A stretch of 46,027 bases of DNA from Acidimicrobiaceae bacterium (GCA_002719335.1 PBHE01000015.1:11252-57278); one strand, 5' to 3'. Numbered from the stretch's first letter, positions 1 to 8,584 are shown. The notes: generated by a model not told the origin, from the letters alone. Numbers and translations are program-made.

Positions 1-428
1 AGGAAGCGATGGTCGGGGCTCACCACAAGGTCACCGACAGCAAAATAATCAGTGCCCCGAGCGGCCTCATTTTCGTCCAGTAAGACCTCTTCGCTCTCTG
101 GATCCCCACGACGTTGACGAACATGACATGGGTACTGAAGACCCTCTTCTGTTCTAACTCTGTACTCCCAAGGGCCTTTCGGTACCGGCACGGACTGATC
201 CGATTCCTTCACCCTCGACCTGATTTCCCGAAAAAGAATGTTGCGCAGGCCCTCGAGATGAGCGGTAGACAAATCCGTCCAACTGTTTTCAGCGCGCAAG
301 TAGTCAAGAACGTCTGGATCGTCGCGATCTCGTAACCAAAACCACGGATCTTCTTTGGTTGTGCCGTGTGCCAGACGCGTATGGGCACGGCGAGGAGCTA
401 TCGGCGCTGTGTTCGGGGACGAGGCCAC
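1..428 (-). CDS. ptrB: Oligopeptidase B-like S9 peptidase, N-terminal part (runs off left edge)
   Basis: Reading the minus strand from a GTG at 428 gives an open frame to the window edge that no stop interrupts. It contains the S9A propeller-start signature PWFWLRDRDDPDVLDYLRAEN-type block (about residues 28-48), then a segment resembling the oligopeptidase B N-terminus (REIRSRVKESDQSVP, then LLDENEAARGTDYF). Oligopeptidase B is a cytosolic serine peptidase cleaving after basic residues in short peptides; the catalytic domain is outside the window. An in-frame stop lies just upstream at 458-456 and there is no other start between, which fixes the GTG. A TAGCGT box ends exactly 7 nt before it, suggesting a leaderless mRNA. 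Other S9A peptidases are the main alternative. Confidence 0.8.
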   Translation of the reverse strand, partial: MASSPNTAPIAPRRAHTRLAHGTTKEDPWFWLRDRDDPDVLDYLRAENSWTDLSTAHLEGLRNILFREIRSRVKESDQSVPVPKGPWEYRVRTEEGLQYPCHVRQRRGDPESEEVLLDENEAARGTDYFAVGDLVVSPDHRF

Positions 429-530
429 CGGTTGGACGCTAGCGGCGTTGAAGCATCACAACTCGGCGTGGATGGCGTTTTTGGCCGGTAGTTTGCTGGT
501 TGCCGCCCACGCGATCGACTGAGGACGAAG

Positions 531-1049
531 ATGCCGATCTATGCATTAGGTGAACATCAACCTGAAATCCACCCCGATGCGTGGGTGATGCCCGAAGCAG
601 TTCTTATCGGACGTGTCCGAGTTGGAGCTCGGGCCACCATTTGGTCGGGAGCTGTGCTTCGTGCCGACGACAACCCCATAGTTATTGGTGAAGAAAGTTC
701 AGTACAGGACAACGCTGTATTGCACGTCACAGACGACTTTCCGACCGTGGTTGGACGTCGCTGCACAATCGGCCATTTGGCTCATTTAGAAGGATGCATC
801 ATAGAAGACGAGGCGCTGGTAGGAAGTGGCTCGATCGTCCTTCATGAAGCAATTATCGGTGCTCGAGCGCTAGTTGGGGCTGGCGCGGTAGTCCCCGGAG
901 GCATGCACGTCCCCCCAGGTTCGATGGCCCTGGGAACTCCGGCGAAAATACGAGAAGGTGTTGACACCGACCTGTTGATCTTGCCGGGCATTGAGAAATA
1001 TATCCAACGCGGCCGAACCTTTCGGGAGCACTTGCGTCTTATCGGATGA
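531..1049 (+). CDS. Gamma carbonic anhydrase family protein (left-handed beta-helix)
   Basis: A 172-residue protein made of hexapeptide repeats (for example IGRVRVGARATIWSGAVLRAD), as in the YrdA/PaaY/CaiE gamma-carbonic-anhydrase-like trimers; full length for that family. Metal-ligand region: His65 (AVLHVT) and His82 (TIGH) are where expected, but the third histidine position of the family (GH-x3-L-H-G) is Glu87 here, with a histidine two residues earlier (His85, GHLAHLEGC). So either the ligand set is altered or carbonic anhydrase activity is absent; a bound-metal or CoA-associated role is possible. A purine-rich ribosome site (GAGGACGAAG) precedes the ATG. The gene is followed after 31 nt by the luciferase-like gene on the same strand. 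Confidence 0.85.
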   Translation: MPIYALGEHQPEIHPDAWVMPEAVLIGRVRVGARATIWSGAVLRADDNPIVIGEESSVQDNAVLHVTDDFPTVVGRRCTIGHLAHLEGCIIEDEALVGSGSIVLHEAIIGARALVGAGAVVPGGMHVPPGSMALGTPAKIREGVDTDLLILPGIEKYIQRGRTFREHLRLIG

Positions 1050-1080
1050 GAAGCAGTGTCCTATGCCCTAGGGTCAGCAC

Positions 1081-1971
1081 GTGGCGAATGCATCGGTTGA
1101 TCTGGGCAGGGTTGGTCTTTGGACAGGTGCGCTGGACAGCATGCCGTCCTCAGCGGCAAACGAACTTTGCGCTGAGGCGGCTGAACTCGGCTTTCAGACG
1201 ATATGGATCCCTGAAGCTGTCGGCCGTGACCCCTTCGTCACTGCAATGCGCGTGCTTGAAAACACGACAGGCGTCAAGATTGCTACGGGCATAGCGAACA
1301 TTTATGCGCGCGACGCCATGACCATGGCGAATGCTCAGCGAAGTATTGAAGAAGCACACCCAGGTCGATTCTTACTTGGGTTGGGAGTCAGCCACCTTCA
1401 CTTGGTTGAGTGGGTCCGAAAGCACGACTATTCCAAACCGCTCAGCTACATGCGCGAGTACCTGGCATTAATGCAGAAAGCCCGTTTTGTGGCTGTGGGT
1501 CCCGACGAGCTTCCCGAGATAGTACTCGCCGCGTTGGGTCCAAAGATGCTCGAACTAGCGGCATCTGAGACCGCGGGTGCTCACCCATACTTCGTTCCTC
1601 CTGAACATACTGAGTTCGCTCGCGAGATTATGGGCCCCGACGCTCTGCTATACCCCGAGCAAATGATTGTCATTGAAGAAGACCCCGACGTGGCACGATC
1701 GATAGCGCGCAAACATATGAAGACCTATGTAGCGCTTCCGAACTACGTGAACAATCTCGTGCGTCTCGGCTACGACGCGGGCGATATAGAAAATCTCTCC
1801 GACAATGTTGTCGATGCGGTGGTCGTGTGGGGAACGATGGATTCGATCTGCGCGCGTGTTCAGGCACATTTTGACGCGGGAGCGGATCACGTGTGCGTTC
1901 AGGTTCTCACCGAAGAGCCCAACCAGGTCGCTGACGGATGGCGAATTCTCGCTCCGGTTCTGATTGGTTGA
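1081..1971 (+). CDS. LLM-class (luciferase-like) flavin/F420-dependent oxidoreductase
   Basis: A 296-residue TIM-barrel-type luciferase-like protein. Recognisable blocks are the N-terminal RVGLWTGALD strand, the AAELGFQTIWIPEA segment, the IATGIANIYARDA block, HPGRFLLGLGVSH, and a C-terminal VVWGTMDSICARVQAHFDAGADHVCVQ segment typical of actinobacterial F420-dependent family members. The substrate cannot be told from sequence; F420 rather than FMN is inferred from the actinobacterial setting. The GTG start has a TAGGGT box ending 6 nt upstream and no clear ribosome site, so the mRNA may be leaderless. The 3' end overlaps the next gene by 34 nt. Confidence 0.85.
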   Translation: MANASVDLGRVGLWTGALDSMPSSAANELCAEAAELGFQTIWIPEAVGRDPFVTAMRVLENTTGVKIATGIANIYARDAMTMANAQRSIEEAHPGRFLLGLGVSHLHLVEWVRKHDYSKPLSYMREYLALMQKARFVAVGPDELPEIVLAALGPKMLELAASETAGAHPYFVPPEHTEFAREIMGPDALLYPEQMIVIEEDPDVARSIARKHMKTYVALPNYVNNLVRLGYDAGDIENLSDNVVDAVVVWGTMDSICARVQAHFDAGADHVCVQVLTEEPNQVADGWRILAPVLIG

Positions 1972-3026
1972 AAACTTTGGCTTCAGTTCGCACCGAAATC
2001 ACCGAACTTGCGACGGGCCTTGGAATGCTCGGATACGACAGTCCGACTGAAGCCGTAGACCGCCTCCCCGAACAATTCGTCGACGTGACCGCCAGGGTTT
2101 GGGAACAGTTCACTCAGGCTGTCGACGAGTCACTTCACCGCGTCGATTTTGCTGGCGCATATCGAAATGGCCAAGTTTTTCTTGAAGCACGTGACGGATT
2201 GAGGGGGCGTCCCCCGTTCCTAATCGAATGGAAGGGCAGTCATCGAAGTCCTGGCCACGACCAGTTGCCGATCGACCTGCGTGTTGATCACGTATATCTG
2301 GTCTCCTGCAAATATTCTTCCAAAATATTGCTCAATGCAGCTCCCTCAAATCTTTTTGCGGCAAGTCGAGACGTGGGGGACTGGTACGACTACGCAGCCC
2401 CCGAACAACATCAAGCGCTGTATGCAGCGGTCCGGGCTGAAATAGATACCAACGCTGATTTGCCGCCCTTTGTTGGTGACCTCGCAAGACATCATCGAAA
2501 TGAACTCAAAGCTGTGTTGGCCGACGGCGAATGGAGCTCAGAGTGCGCCGCGGCTTACCGGGCATTAGCTGCCGAAGTTGGTCGGGTTACCGCTAACCAG
2601 TGGCGCAAATCAGTGGCTACTAAACGTCAGAGAGAAGCCCTGCTTTGGCGACTCTTGCGCATCGGCCCAGCGCCCTATTACGTGCTCGGATCGGCAAGAG
2701 ATCGATCATTGAGACTTTTAGTAACGACCCCTTGGGATTGGCGTCGTCGTTTCGAATTCCGTGACCTAGAAATGTGGGGCGAAGAGGCCGGTCAGCCAAA
2801 GATTGGGTGGCGCGCCACTGTTCGCGATCATGAGGCTGCTGTGGAGACCAACGTTGACGGGCACGTTGAGGTTCGGTGGAGCCATGGGCGGTTCGCTCAA
2901 GCCCCAGAGGCGAAGGTGTACCTGGATACACCCCACACGCAAGTACCGGGTTATCTACATATTGACGATGCTGAGTCGTGGGCAGGCTCAATTAGTGGGT
3001 CCGGGACCCAATTACCACTATCCTGA
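1938..3026 (+). CDS. Conserved-looking hypothetical protein, possible PD-(D/E)XK nuclease-like core
   Basis: A 362-residue protein that I do not recognise by name. The middle of the protein reads FLIEWKG, then about 15 residues later DHVYLVSCKYSSKIL; an Asp strand followed by a [S/E]-x-K strand is the layout of PD-(D/E)XK nuclease cores, and I infer a possible restriction-like fold on that basis only. The C-terminal half is rich in Trp and Arg (TTPWDWRRRFEFRDLEMW) and mixed alpha/beta. There is no signal peptide or membrane segment. It overlaps the oxidoreductase gene by 34 nt in another frame, so the two may be co-translated. Its stop codon (3024-3026) lies inside the sufB operator palindrome. 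Confidence 0.6.
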   Translation: MANSRSGSDWLKTLASVRTEITELATGLGMLGYDSPTEAVDRLPEQFVDVTARVWEQFTQAVDESLHRVDFAGAYRNGQVFLEARDGLRGRPPFLIEWKGSHRSPGHDQLPIDLRVDHVYLVSCKYSSKILLNAAPSNLFAASRDVGDWYDYAAPEQHQALYAAVRAEIDTNADLPPFVGDLARHHRNELKAVLADGEWSSECAAAYRALAAEVGRVTANQWRKSVATKRQREALLWRLLRIGPAPYYVLGSARDRSLRLLVTTPWDWRRRFEFRDLEMWGEEAGQPKIGWRATVRDHEAAVETNVDGHVEVRWSHGRFAQAPEAKVYLDTPHTQVPGYLHIDDAESWAGSISGSGTQLPLS

Positions 3027-3036
3027 TAGTGGTAAT
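3011..3036. promoter_or_regulatory. Perfect 26-bp palindrome: probable SUF operator upstream of sufB
   Basis: The left arm ATTACCACTATC (3011-3022) is followed by two bases (CT) and its exact reverse complement (3025-3036). It lies 20 nt before the sufB GTG. Closely related 26-bp palindromes with the same central CTATC-N2-GATAG-type core occur upstream of sufD (6974-6999) and of the second sufC (12736-12761), which argues for a shared transcription-factor site rather than a terminator of the upstream gene. There is no T-run after it. The regulator is not encoded in the window; Rrf2-family (IscR/SufR-type) regulators commonly control SUF genes, so one is the inferred candidate. Confidence 0.75.
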
Positions 3037-3056
3037 TCCTTCACACGGGAGTTTTT

Positions 3057-4466
3057 GTGACTAACACTGAGCCCAATGTCGCCATCGACCTAGGTAAGTA
3101 TGAATTGGGTTGGAGTGACGAAGAGGACTATGTATTCAAGCCACAAAAGGGCTTGAACGAAGACATCATCCGAGAGATGTCGTTTATGAAGAAGGAACCT
3201 GAGTGGATGCTTGAATTCCGCTTACGGTCCTACAAAATTTTTCAGAGCAAACCAATGCCCAATTGGGGTGGCGATACCTCCGGAATTCATTTCGACGACA
3301 TCTACTACTACATCAAACCCACCGAAGGACAGGTCGACGCTTGGGAAGAACTGCCGGATTCGGTTAAGGAGACCTACGAAAAACTCGGTATACCGGAAGC
3401 GGAACGTAAATATCTAGCTGGTGTGACTGCCCAATATGAGTCGGAGGTGGTGTACCACCGAAATCGCGAAGACTTAGAAGCCCAAGGCGTCATCTTCTCT
3501 GACATGGACTCAGCGGTGCGTGAACAGCCTGAACTCATCCAGAAATATTTTGGGACCCTCATCCCCCCTGGGGACAACAAATTTTCCGCTCTGAATTCAG
3601 CTGTCTGGTCTGGTGGCTCGTTCATCTACGTTCCGCCTGGCGTGGAAGTTGAGATGCCTTTGCAAGCGTATTTTCGTATCAACGCGGAAAATATGGGGCA
3701 GTTCGAACGCACCCTGATCATCGCTGATGAGGGCGCGACGGTTCACTACATCGAAGGATGTTCGGCGCCGGTCTACACCTCTGATTCGCTGCATTCAGCA
3801 GTAGTTGAACTTGTTGCGCTCCCCGGTGCGCGAATCACGTACACGACGATTCAAAACTGGTCGAACAACGTGTTCAACCTTGTTACCAAGCGCGCCGCCG
3901 CCTATGACGAAGCACATGTCGAATGGATCGACGGCAACATTGGATCCCGTCTGACGATGAAATATCCAGCCGTGTACCTCATGGGCCCAAAAGCTTCTGG
4001 AGAAGTGCTGTCCGTCGCGTACGCAGGCGAGGGCCAACATCAAGATGCCGGAGCGAAAATGGTCCACGCCGCTCCTGAAACAACTTCGAAAATTGTGTCG
4101 AAATCAATTTCGAAGGATGGTGGTAGAACGACCTACCGTGGTTTGGTGCGAGTCGAAGAAGGCATGGACAACTGCCGGTCACATGTTCAATGTGACGCCT
4201 TGTTGCTCGATGAAATTAGCCGCTCCGATACCTACCCTTACCAAGAAATTGGCGCCCGCGACGCAGAGATTGGTCACGAAGCGACCGTGTCGAAAGTTGC
4301 GGACGAGCAACTTTTCTACTTGATGAGTCGTGGACTTTCCGAAGAGCAAGCGATGGGGATGGTTGTCAACGGCTTCATTGAGCCGATAACCAAAACCTTG
4401 CCGATGGAATACGCCGTGGAGTGGAGCCGACTTATTGAGCTACAGATGGAAGGATCCGTCGGTTAA
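3057..4466 (+). CDS. sufB: SufB, Fe-S cluster assembly scaffold subunit
   Basis: A 469-residue SufB, full length for the family. SufB forms the SufBC2D scaffold on which Fe-S clusters are built in the cytosol. Diagnostic blocks include the N-terminal YEFGW-like [14 protein letters not shown], then [36 protein letters not shown], the long beta-helix, and the C-terminal [22 protein letters not shown] and [18 protein letters not shown]. The GTG start has a ribosome site (GGGAG at 3047-3051). Unusually, it is not directly followed by sufD: two CoA-ester lyase genes and a small gene come between. A perfect palindromic operator precedes it. Confidence 0.97.
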   Translation: MTNTEPNVAIDLGKYELGWSDEEDYVFKPQKGLNEDIIREMSFMKKEPEWMLEFRLRSYKIFQSKPMPNWGGDTSGIHFDDIYYYIKPTEGQVDAWEELPDSVKETYEKLGIPEAERKYLAGVTAQYESEVVYHRNREDLEAQGVIFSDMDSAVREQPELIQKYFGTLIPPGDNKFSALNSAVWSGGSFIYVPPGVEVEMPLQAYFRINAENMGQFERTLIIADEGATVHYIEGCSAPVYTSDSLHSAVVELVALPGARITYTTIQNWSNNVFNLVTKRAAAYDEAHVEWIDGNIGSRLTMKYPAVYLMGPKASGEVLSVAYAGEGQHQDAGAKMVHAAPETTSKIVSKSISKDGGRTTYRGLVRVEEGMDNCRSHVQCDALLLDEISRSDTYPYQEIGARDAEIGHEATVSKVADEQLFYLMSRGLSEEQAMGMVVNGFIEPITKTLPMEYAVEWSRLIELQMEGSVG

Positions 4467-4564
4467 TCGTTCTCAACGAGTGCTTTGCAGAGGTATATAA
4501 CAAGACGGCGGTGGGAGTAGCATCGCTGCTTTGGCCGGCCATGGCTACACCGGAGGTTCTGCTT

Positions 4565-5614
4565 GTGCGCACACCGAAGAACTTTTTCTCACCGTTAGCG
4601 CTTGGCGCGCCTGAGCCGCTACAAGAAATTCCGTTCCGCCCCTCGCGTATGATTCATTTCTTTGACCCGTCGAATGAAAAGATGCGGGCAAAAGTCGCAG
4701 GCATCGCTCCTACCGTCGACGTGTTGCTCGGCAATCTTGAGGATGCAGTTGCTGTAGATAATAAAGAAGCTGCACGAGCGGGATTAGTTGAGGTAGGACG
4801 GAACTGGAGAAGCGGAGAGACGCAGCTTTGGACTCGCGTTAACAGTATTGATTCGCCATGGTTTCTAGACGACCTCATGACTTTGGTCAGCGAAATCGGC
4901 GACAAACTCGACGTCGTAATGGTTCCCAAAGTCGAAGGACGCGAAGACATTCATTTTGTAGATCAGTTGCTCGCCCAACTGGAGGCACGAGCACGATTAG
5001 ATCGCCCGATTCTTCTACACGCGATCCTCGAAACAGCGCAGGGAGTCACCAATGTCGAAGAGATCTGTGGCGCAAGTCCGCGCATGCAAGGTCTTTCACT
5101 CGGACCCGCTGACCTCGCGGCAGACCGACGTATGAAAACCACGAGAGTAGGTGGCGGCCATCCTGGCTACTTGGTGCGGCAAGACCCTGAAGAAGGCCGA
5201 GATGATTCTGACCGAGCGGTCTATCAGCAAGACCTCTGGCACTACACCCTTGCGCGGATGGTCGATGCTTGTGGGACCTACGGAATCTTGCCGTACTACG
5301 GCCCGTTCGGAGACATCGCAGACACGGTCGCGTGCGAGGACCAATTTCGTAACGCGTATTTACTTGGTTGCGTCGGTGCCTGGAGTCTTCACCCAGTGCA
5401 AATTGATATAGCCAAAAAAGTTTTCAGCCCTGAACTCTCAGAAGTCGAATGGGCCATGAGGGTGATTGACGAGATGGGCAACGGAACCGGCGCGGTCATG
5501 ATCGATGGAAAAATGCAGGACGACGCGACAGTCAAACAGTGTCACGTAGTGGTCAATCTTGCCCGTGAACTAGCCGCTAAAGATCCCGATCTCGCAAGTA
5601 GGTACGGGTTCTGA
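4565..5614 (+). CDS. mcl: L-malyl-CoA/beta-methylmalyl-CoA lyase (HpcH/HpaI-CitE superfamily)
   Basis: Closely resembles the Chloroflexus-type malyl-CoA lyase over its whole length: [12 protein letters not shown] at the N-terminus, [80 protein letters not shown], and [14 protein letters not shown] near the end. The family reversibly cleaves malyl-CoA to acetyl-CoA and glyoxylate, and beta-methylmalyl-CoA to propionyl-CoA and glyoxylate, in the 3-hydroxypropionate bicycle and ethylmalonyl-CoA pathway. An upstream in-frame GTG (4511) and ATG (4541) exist, but the GTG at 4565 has a strong GGAGG site 8 nt before it and gives 349 residues, the family length. Downstream is a second family member. 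Confidence 0.9.
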   Translation: MRTPKNFFSPLALGAPEPLQEIPFRPSRMIHFFDPSNEKMRAKVAGIAPTVDVLLGNLEDAVAVDNKEAARAGLVEVGRNWRSGETQLWTRVNSIDSPWFLDDLMTLVSEIGDKLDVVMVPKVEGREDIHFVDQLLAQLEARARLDRPILLHAILETAQGVTNVEEICGASPRMQGLSLGPADLAADRRMKTTRVGGGHPGYLVRQDPEEGRDDSDRAVYQQDLWHYTLARMVDACGTYGILPYYGPFGDIADTVACEDQFRNAYLLGCVGAWSLHPVQIDIAKKVFSPELSEVEWAMRVIDEMGNGTGAVMIDGKMQDDATVKQCHVVVNLARELAAKDPDLASRYGF

Positions 5615-5652
5615 CGGACACGACCAGAACCGCTCAAATTCAGGAGAAGTAG

Positions 5653-6519
5653 ATGAGTGTGAACTACCGCCCCAGGCGTTCGGTTCTTTACATGCCAGCA
5701 GCCAACGAACGCGCCCTCGAAAAGGCGAAAGACATACAGGCTGATGCGTTGATCTTTGATTTGGAAGATGCGGTATCGCCGGAGAACAAGGAGTTGGCGC
5801 GTGACCAAGCCTGTGCCGCAGCGTCTTCATCGGAATATGGAAATCGCGAATTAACGATTCGTTGCAACGGACTTGATACCCGGTGGGGAACTGACGATGT
5901 TCTAGCCGCAGCCGCTGCCGCTCCCGCGGCGGTGGTAATACCCAAAGTCGACGGACCCGATTACCTTGACCAGGTTTCCACTCTCTTAGACAAGGGAGGA
6001 GCACCGGCTTCAACTCGAATCTGGGCAATGGTTGAAACGCCTTCCGGAATCTTGAAAGTCGATCAAATTGCTGGACATGAACGAATAGCTGTCATGGTCA
6101 TGGGTACCAACGACATGGCGCAGGAGTTACGAGCAACGATTACACCTGACCGCCACGCCCTCCTGCCATACCTTGCCAAGTGCCTTCTCTCAGCAAGGGC
6201 GGCGGACATAGGAATCCTTGACGGTGTCTATAACGACATTAAAGACGACTCTGGTTTCTTGTCTGTGTGCCTCCAGGGCGCGCAAATGGGTTTTGACGGC
6301 AAAACCCTGATCCATCCGAATCAAGTCGCCCCGACTAATAAAATCTTTTCGCCAAGCATGGATGAACTCGACTTTCACCGACGAGTGATTGAAGAATTTG
6401 AAGCAGCCGAAAAAGACGGACGTGGAGTTTTGACTGTTAACGGGAAAATGATTGAAAACCTGCACGTCGATGAGGCTCGCCGGGCCCTGGCAATAGCGGA
6501 GGCGATTGCCGCGCTATAG
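5653..6519 (+). CDS. mcl2: (3S)-malyl-CoA thioesterase-like / CitE-like CoA-ester lyase
   Basis: A 288-residue CitE-family protein that resembles Rhodobacter Mcl2: RSVLYMPAANERALEKA, ALIFDLEDAVSPENKELAR, VVIPKVDGPD, IWAMVETPSGIL, VMVMGTNDMAQELR, GILDGVYNDIKDDSGF and MGFDGKTLIHPNQV. Mcl2 hydrolyses (3S)-malyl-CoA to malate and CoA after the malyl-CoA lyase step. The adjacent mcl gene supports a pair that condenses glyoxylate with acetyl-CoA and releases malate; citramalyl-CoA lyase or citrate lyase beta activity cannot be excluded. A ribosome site (AGGAG) lies just before the ATG, 38 nt after mcl, so they probably form one operon. Confidence 0.85.
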   Translation: MSVNYRPRRSVLYMPAANERALEKAKDIQADALIFDLEDAVSPENKELARDQACAAASSSEYGNRELTIRCNGLDTRWGTDDVLAAAAAAPAAVVIPKVDGPDYLDQVSTLLDKGGAPASTRIWAMVETPSGILKVDQIAGHERIAVMVMGTNDMAQELRATITPDRHALLPYLAKCLLSARAADIGILDGVYNDIKDDSGFLSVCLQGAQMGFDGKTLIHPNQVAPTNKIFSPSMDELDFHRRVIEEFEAAEKDGRGVLTVNGKMIENLHVDEARRALAIAEAIAAL

Positions 6520-6581
6520 CCCACTAAATGACTCATGAACTCGTGTAACCGGGCGCGAAGCGCGACAATACATTTATGCCG

Positions 6582-6956
6582 ATGCGGACGAACTGCCGAC
6601 ATTACGAGACCCGCTCCTACGCGAATGGCGAAACAGTCAGAAAATGTAATCTCGATCTCGCGCCGGAGGCGCCGTGGCGTTGCCCTGAAAGTTGCCCCGA
6701 ATACTCCCCGCGAAGGCTCGATGCTGGTTGGAGTCATGGAACCTTGGGAGTGCGAGACTTTGCCGAGGAGCCGGACAGCCTGGGCGAAGATGATTCCATA
6801 GCAGCGTTGCTGGACGCTGCCGAGGACATCGTGAACTCAGCGGGCCCAGACATCATGTTAGAAATCGAAACTGAACGGCTTTCCAAGGGACGCCGCCGAC
6901 CTCGAATGAGTAAGAAAAACCGGGCGAAGAAGCGAAAGAAGGGCAAGAAGCGCTGA
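6582..6956 (+). CDS. Small conserved-looking Cys protein with basic tail, upstream of sufD
   Basis: A 124-residue protein not assigned to a named family. The N-terminal 40 residues hold a compact putative metal or Fe-S site: Cys5 and His7 (NCRHY), Cys22 (RKCNLDLAPEAPWRC), Cys34 and Cys38 (CPESCPEY). An acidic middle follows, then a very basic C-terminus (RRRPRMSKKNRAKKRKKGKKR-like, about 20 residues), suggesting nucleic-acid or membrane-surface contact. A TACATT box ends 7 nt before ATG 6582, supporting a leaderless start there; an in-frame ATG at 6576 is the alternative. It ends 51 nt before sufD and is on the same strand, so a link to Fe-S metabolism is possible but only inferred. Confidence 0.7.
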   Translation: MRTNCRHYETRSYANGETVRKCNLDLAPEAPWRCPESCPEYSPRRLDAGWSHGTLGVRDFAEEPDSLGEDDSIAALLDAAEDIVNSAGPDIMLEIETERLSKGRRRPRMSKKNRAKKRKKGKKR

Positions 6957-6973
6957 CTGCCCCAGTTCAGGGG

Positions 6974-6999
6974 ATTTCTCCTATCCAGATAGGTAGAAT
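6974..6999 (+). promoter_or_regulatory. Probable SUF operator overlapping the sufD promoter
   Basis: Imperfect 26-bp palindrome: left arm ATTTCTCCTATC (6974-6985), spacer CA, right arm GATAGGTAGAAT; nine of the twelve positions pair, with the central CCTATC/GATAGG perfect. It matches the sufB site in architecture (ATT at the outer end, CTATC at the centre, two-base spacer). The TAGAAT at 6994-6999 is also a good -10 box, ending 8 nt before the GTG of sufD, so the mRNA may be leaderless and the operator would cover the promoter, which fits repression. Confidence 0.65.
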
Positions 7000-7007
7000 T
7001 ACCAGTC

Positions 7008-8279
7008 GTGACGGCTACTAGAATGAGCCTTTTCCAGCTCCCCAGCGGCGGCCAATCGGTCGGATCTTTGGCTTTCCAAGAGCGCCGTAACAGCGCCAGG
7101 CAAAAGGCAGACGAAGCCGGACTACCATCCTTTGAGGAAGAAATCTGGCGATATACCCCCATAGCGGACCTAGACGTGTCGAAATACCAACTCGGTGCTC
7201 CAGGCGGGTCTATGGTCGACTTCGGCCTCACTGCTGGACTAGATGAAGAGGCTGCAGCGGTGATTCACATTGTGGACGGGCAAGTTGTCTCGATTTCTGT
7301 GCATGACGAGGCCGTCACTGTGCTCACAGACGGAACTGAATTTGAGAATTTAATCGGTTCGGTTATGCAAACTGGCGCCGATGTTTTTTCTGACTACAAC
7401 TTCGCCTTTTGCAACGCTCCCATTGTCATCCACATTGCTTCTAACGCTGCCATCGCGGACCCGGTCTTGATACGCCAGCACACCACAACCGATGGCCTGG
7501 CCTGGTTCCCGAGAGTGCTTGTGCATGTGGGAGAAAATTCCGAAGCTACGGTCGTTGAGCATCAAACCAGCCCAAACATTGACGCGTTGGTGTGCCCGGT
7601 AACTGAACTCAAGGTAAATCAGGCGGGTCGTCTTCGATACCTGACTGTGCAAGAGCACGGACCTCGTATCTGGCAGATCGCGACCCAAATGGCAGAGATT
7701 GACCGAGATGCCCATCTCGCGGTGAGTCAAATAGCATTGGGCGGCGAATATGCCCGAGCGAGAATTGAGACCAAAATGATCGGCCAGGGCTCATCTGGAA
7801 ATATCAGCGCTGTCTATTTTGGTCGAGCGAACGCTCAGCACGACTTCAGGACATTTCAACGACACAACGCGCCGCACACCAACTCGAATCTGCTATTCAA
7901 GGGTGTCGTTGACGATCGAAGTCGAGCAATCTACACGGGTCTTATCAGGATTGAACCCGATGCCGCTGGGGTAAACGCATACCAAACCAACCGTACGCTA
8001 AAGCTCTCCGATGAAGCCTGGGCGGAATCAGTACCGAACCTGGAAATCGAAAATAATGACGTCAGATGCAGCCACGCATCAGCAGTTGGTCCCATCGACC
8101 AAGACCAACGCTTTTACCTTGAAAGCCGCGGAGTTCCAGCAGAAACAGCTGAAGCCCTAATTGTTAGAGGATTTTTTGGTGATGTATTAGATCAGCTTCC
8201 TGTTGCAGCTGTCAGCGATGCGGTAAATGCACGCATTGGCGAGTTACTAGCCCTCGACGGACAAGGTCAGCAAACATGA
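7008..8279 (+). CDS. sufD: SufD, Fe-S cluster assembly subunit
   Basis: A 423-residue SufD, the SufB paralogue that completes the SufBC2D scaffold and is needed for iron acquisition. It has the N-terminal EEEIWRYTPIADLD block of SufD, the beta-helix core, and the C-terminal family signature ENNDVRCSHASAVGPIDQ, followed by FYLESRGVPAETAEALIVRGF. It starts at GTG 7008 with no ribosome site and a TAGAAT box 8 nt upstream. The last 4 nt overlap the Rieske gene (ATGA), indicating translational coupling. A SUF-type operator overlaps its promoter. Confidence 0.95.
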   Translation: MTATRMSLFQLPSGGQSVGSLAFQERRNSARQKADEAGLPSFEEEIWRYTPIADLDVSKYQLGAPGGSMVDFGLTAGLDEEAAAVIHIVDGQVVSISVHDEAVTVLTDGTEFENLIGSVMQTGADVFSDYNFAFCNAPIVIHIASNAAIADPVLIRQHTTTDGLAWFPRVLVHVGENSEATVVEHQTSPNIDALVCPVTELKVNQAGRLRYLTVQEHGPRIWQIATQMAEIDRDAHLAVSQIALGGEYARARIETKMIGQGSSGNISAVYFGRANAQHDFRTFQRHNAPHTNSNLLFKGVVDDRSRAIYTGLIRIEPDAAGVNAYQTNRTLKLSDEAWAESVPNLEIENNDVRCSHASAVGPIDQDQRFYLESRGVPAETAEALIVRGFFGDVLDQLPVAAVSDAVNARIGELLALDGQGQQT

Positions 8280-8584
8280 CCTGGTTGTGTCGATCAGATG
8301 ATCTTGCATCTGGTGAGGTGCAACGCTTTGATGTTGAAGGACACCGAATCGCTGTAGTCCGAATCGGCGACACCTTTCATGCGGTAGGTGATCGATGTAG
8401 CCACGCGAACTATTCGCTCTCCGAAGGAGTCGTCTGGGCCGACGACTGCGCGATCGAATGCCCAAAACATTTTTCAAAGTTCAATTTGAGAACCGGAGCA
8501 CCCGACACCTTTCCGGCTACTCAGCCGGTCCCGGTGTACGAGGTCCGTGTTTCCGATGACGAAGTGAACGTAGACCTACCATGA
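8276..8584 (+). CDS. Rieske-type [2Fe-2S] ferredoxin of the SUF operon
   Basis: A 102-residue Rieske ferredoxin domain. The two cluster motifs are visible: Cys41-x-His43 (DRCSHANYSL) and Cys62-x2-His65 (ECPKHFSKF). Such small Rieske proteins are common inside actinobacterial suf operons and may pass electrons to the assembly machinery or to an oxygenase; the exact partner is unknown. The second motif has Lys where the usual sequence is CPLH or CPWH, and Phe-Ser in place of Gly-Ser. Four-base ATGA overlaps with sufD upstream and sufC downstream show a tightly coupled three-gene unit. Confidence 0.92.
   Translation: MTWLCRSDDLASGEVQRFDVEGHRIAVVRIGDTFHAVGDRCSHANYSLSEGVVWADDCAIECPKHFSKFNLRTGAPDTFPATQPVPVYEVRVSDDEVNVDLP

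Noticed and set aside
114-335. A 73-codon plus-strand open frame
   Set aside because: It lies opposite the oligopeptidase B frame, which has clear family motifs; the plus-strand translation has none.
409-522. A 37-codon plus-strand frame ending just before the carbonic-anhydrase-like gene, partly hydrophobic
   Set aside because: It overlaps the start of the S9 peptidase on the other strand and has no supporting start signal or recognised homology; it may be a remnant.
3011-3036. The sufB palindrome as a terminator of the upstream gene
   Set aside because: There is no T-run after it and similar palindromes precede the other two suf units, which fits an operator better.
6551-6564. Short GC-rich repeat (GCGCGAAGCGCG) upstream of the small Cys protein as a terminator of mcl2
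   Set aside because: The stem is only about 4-5 bp and no T-run follows.
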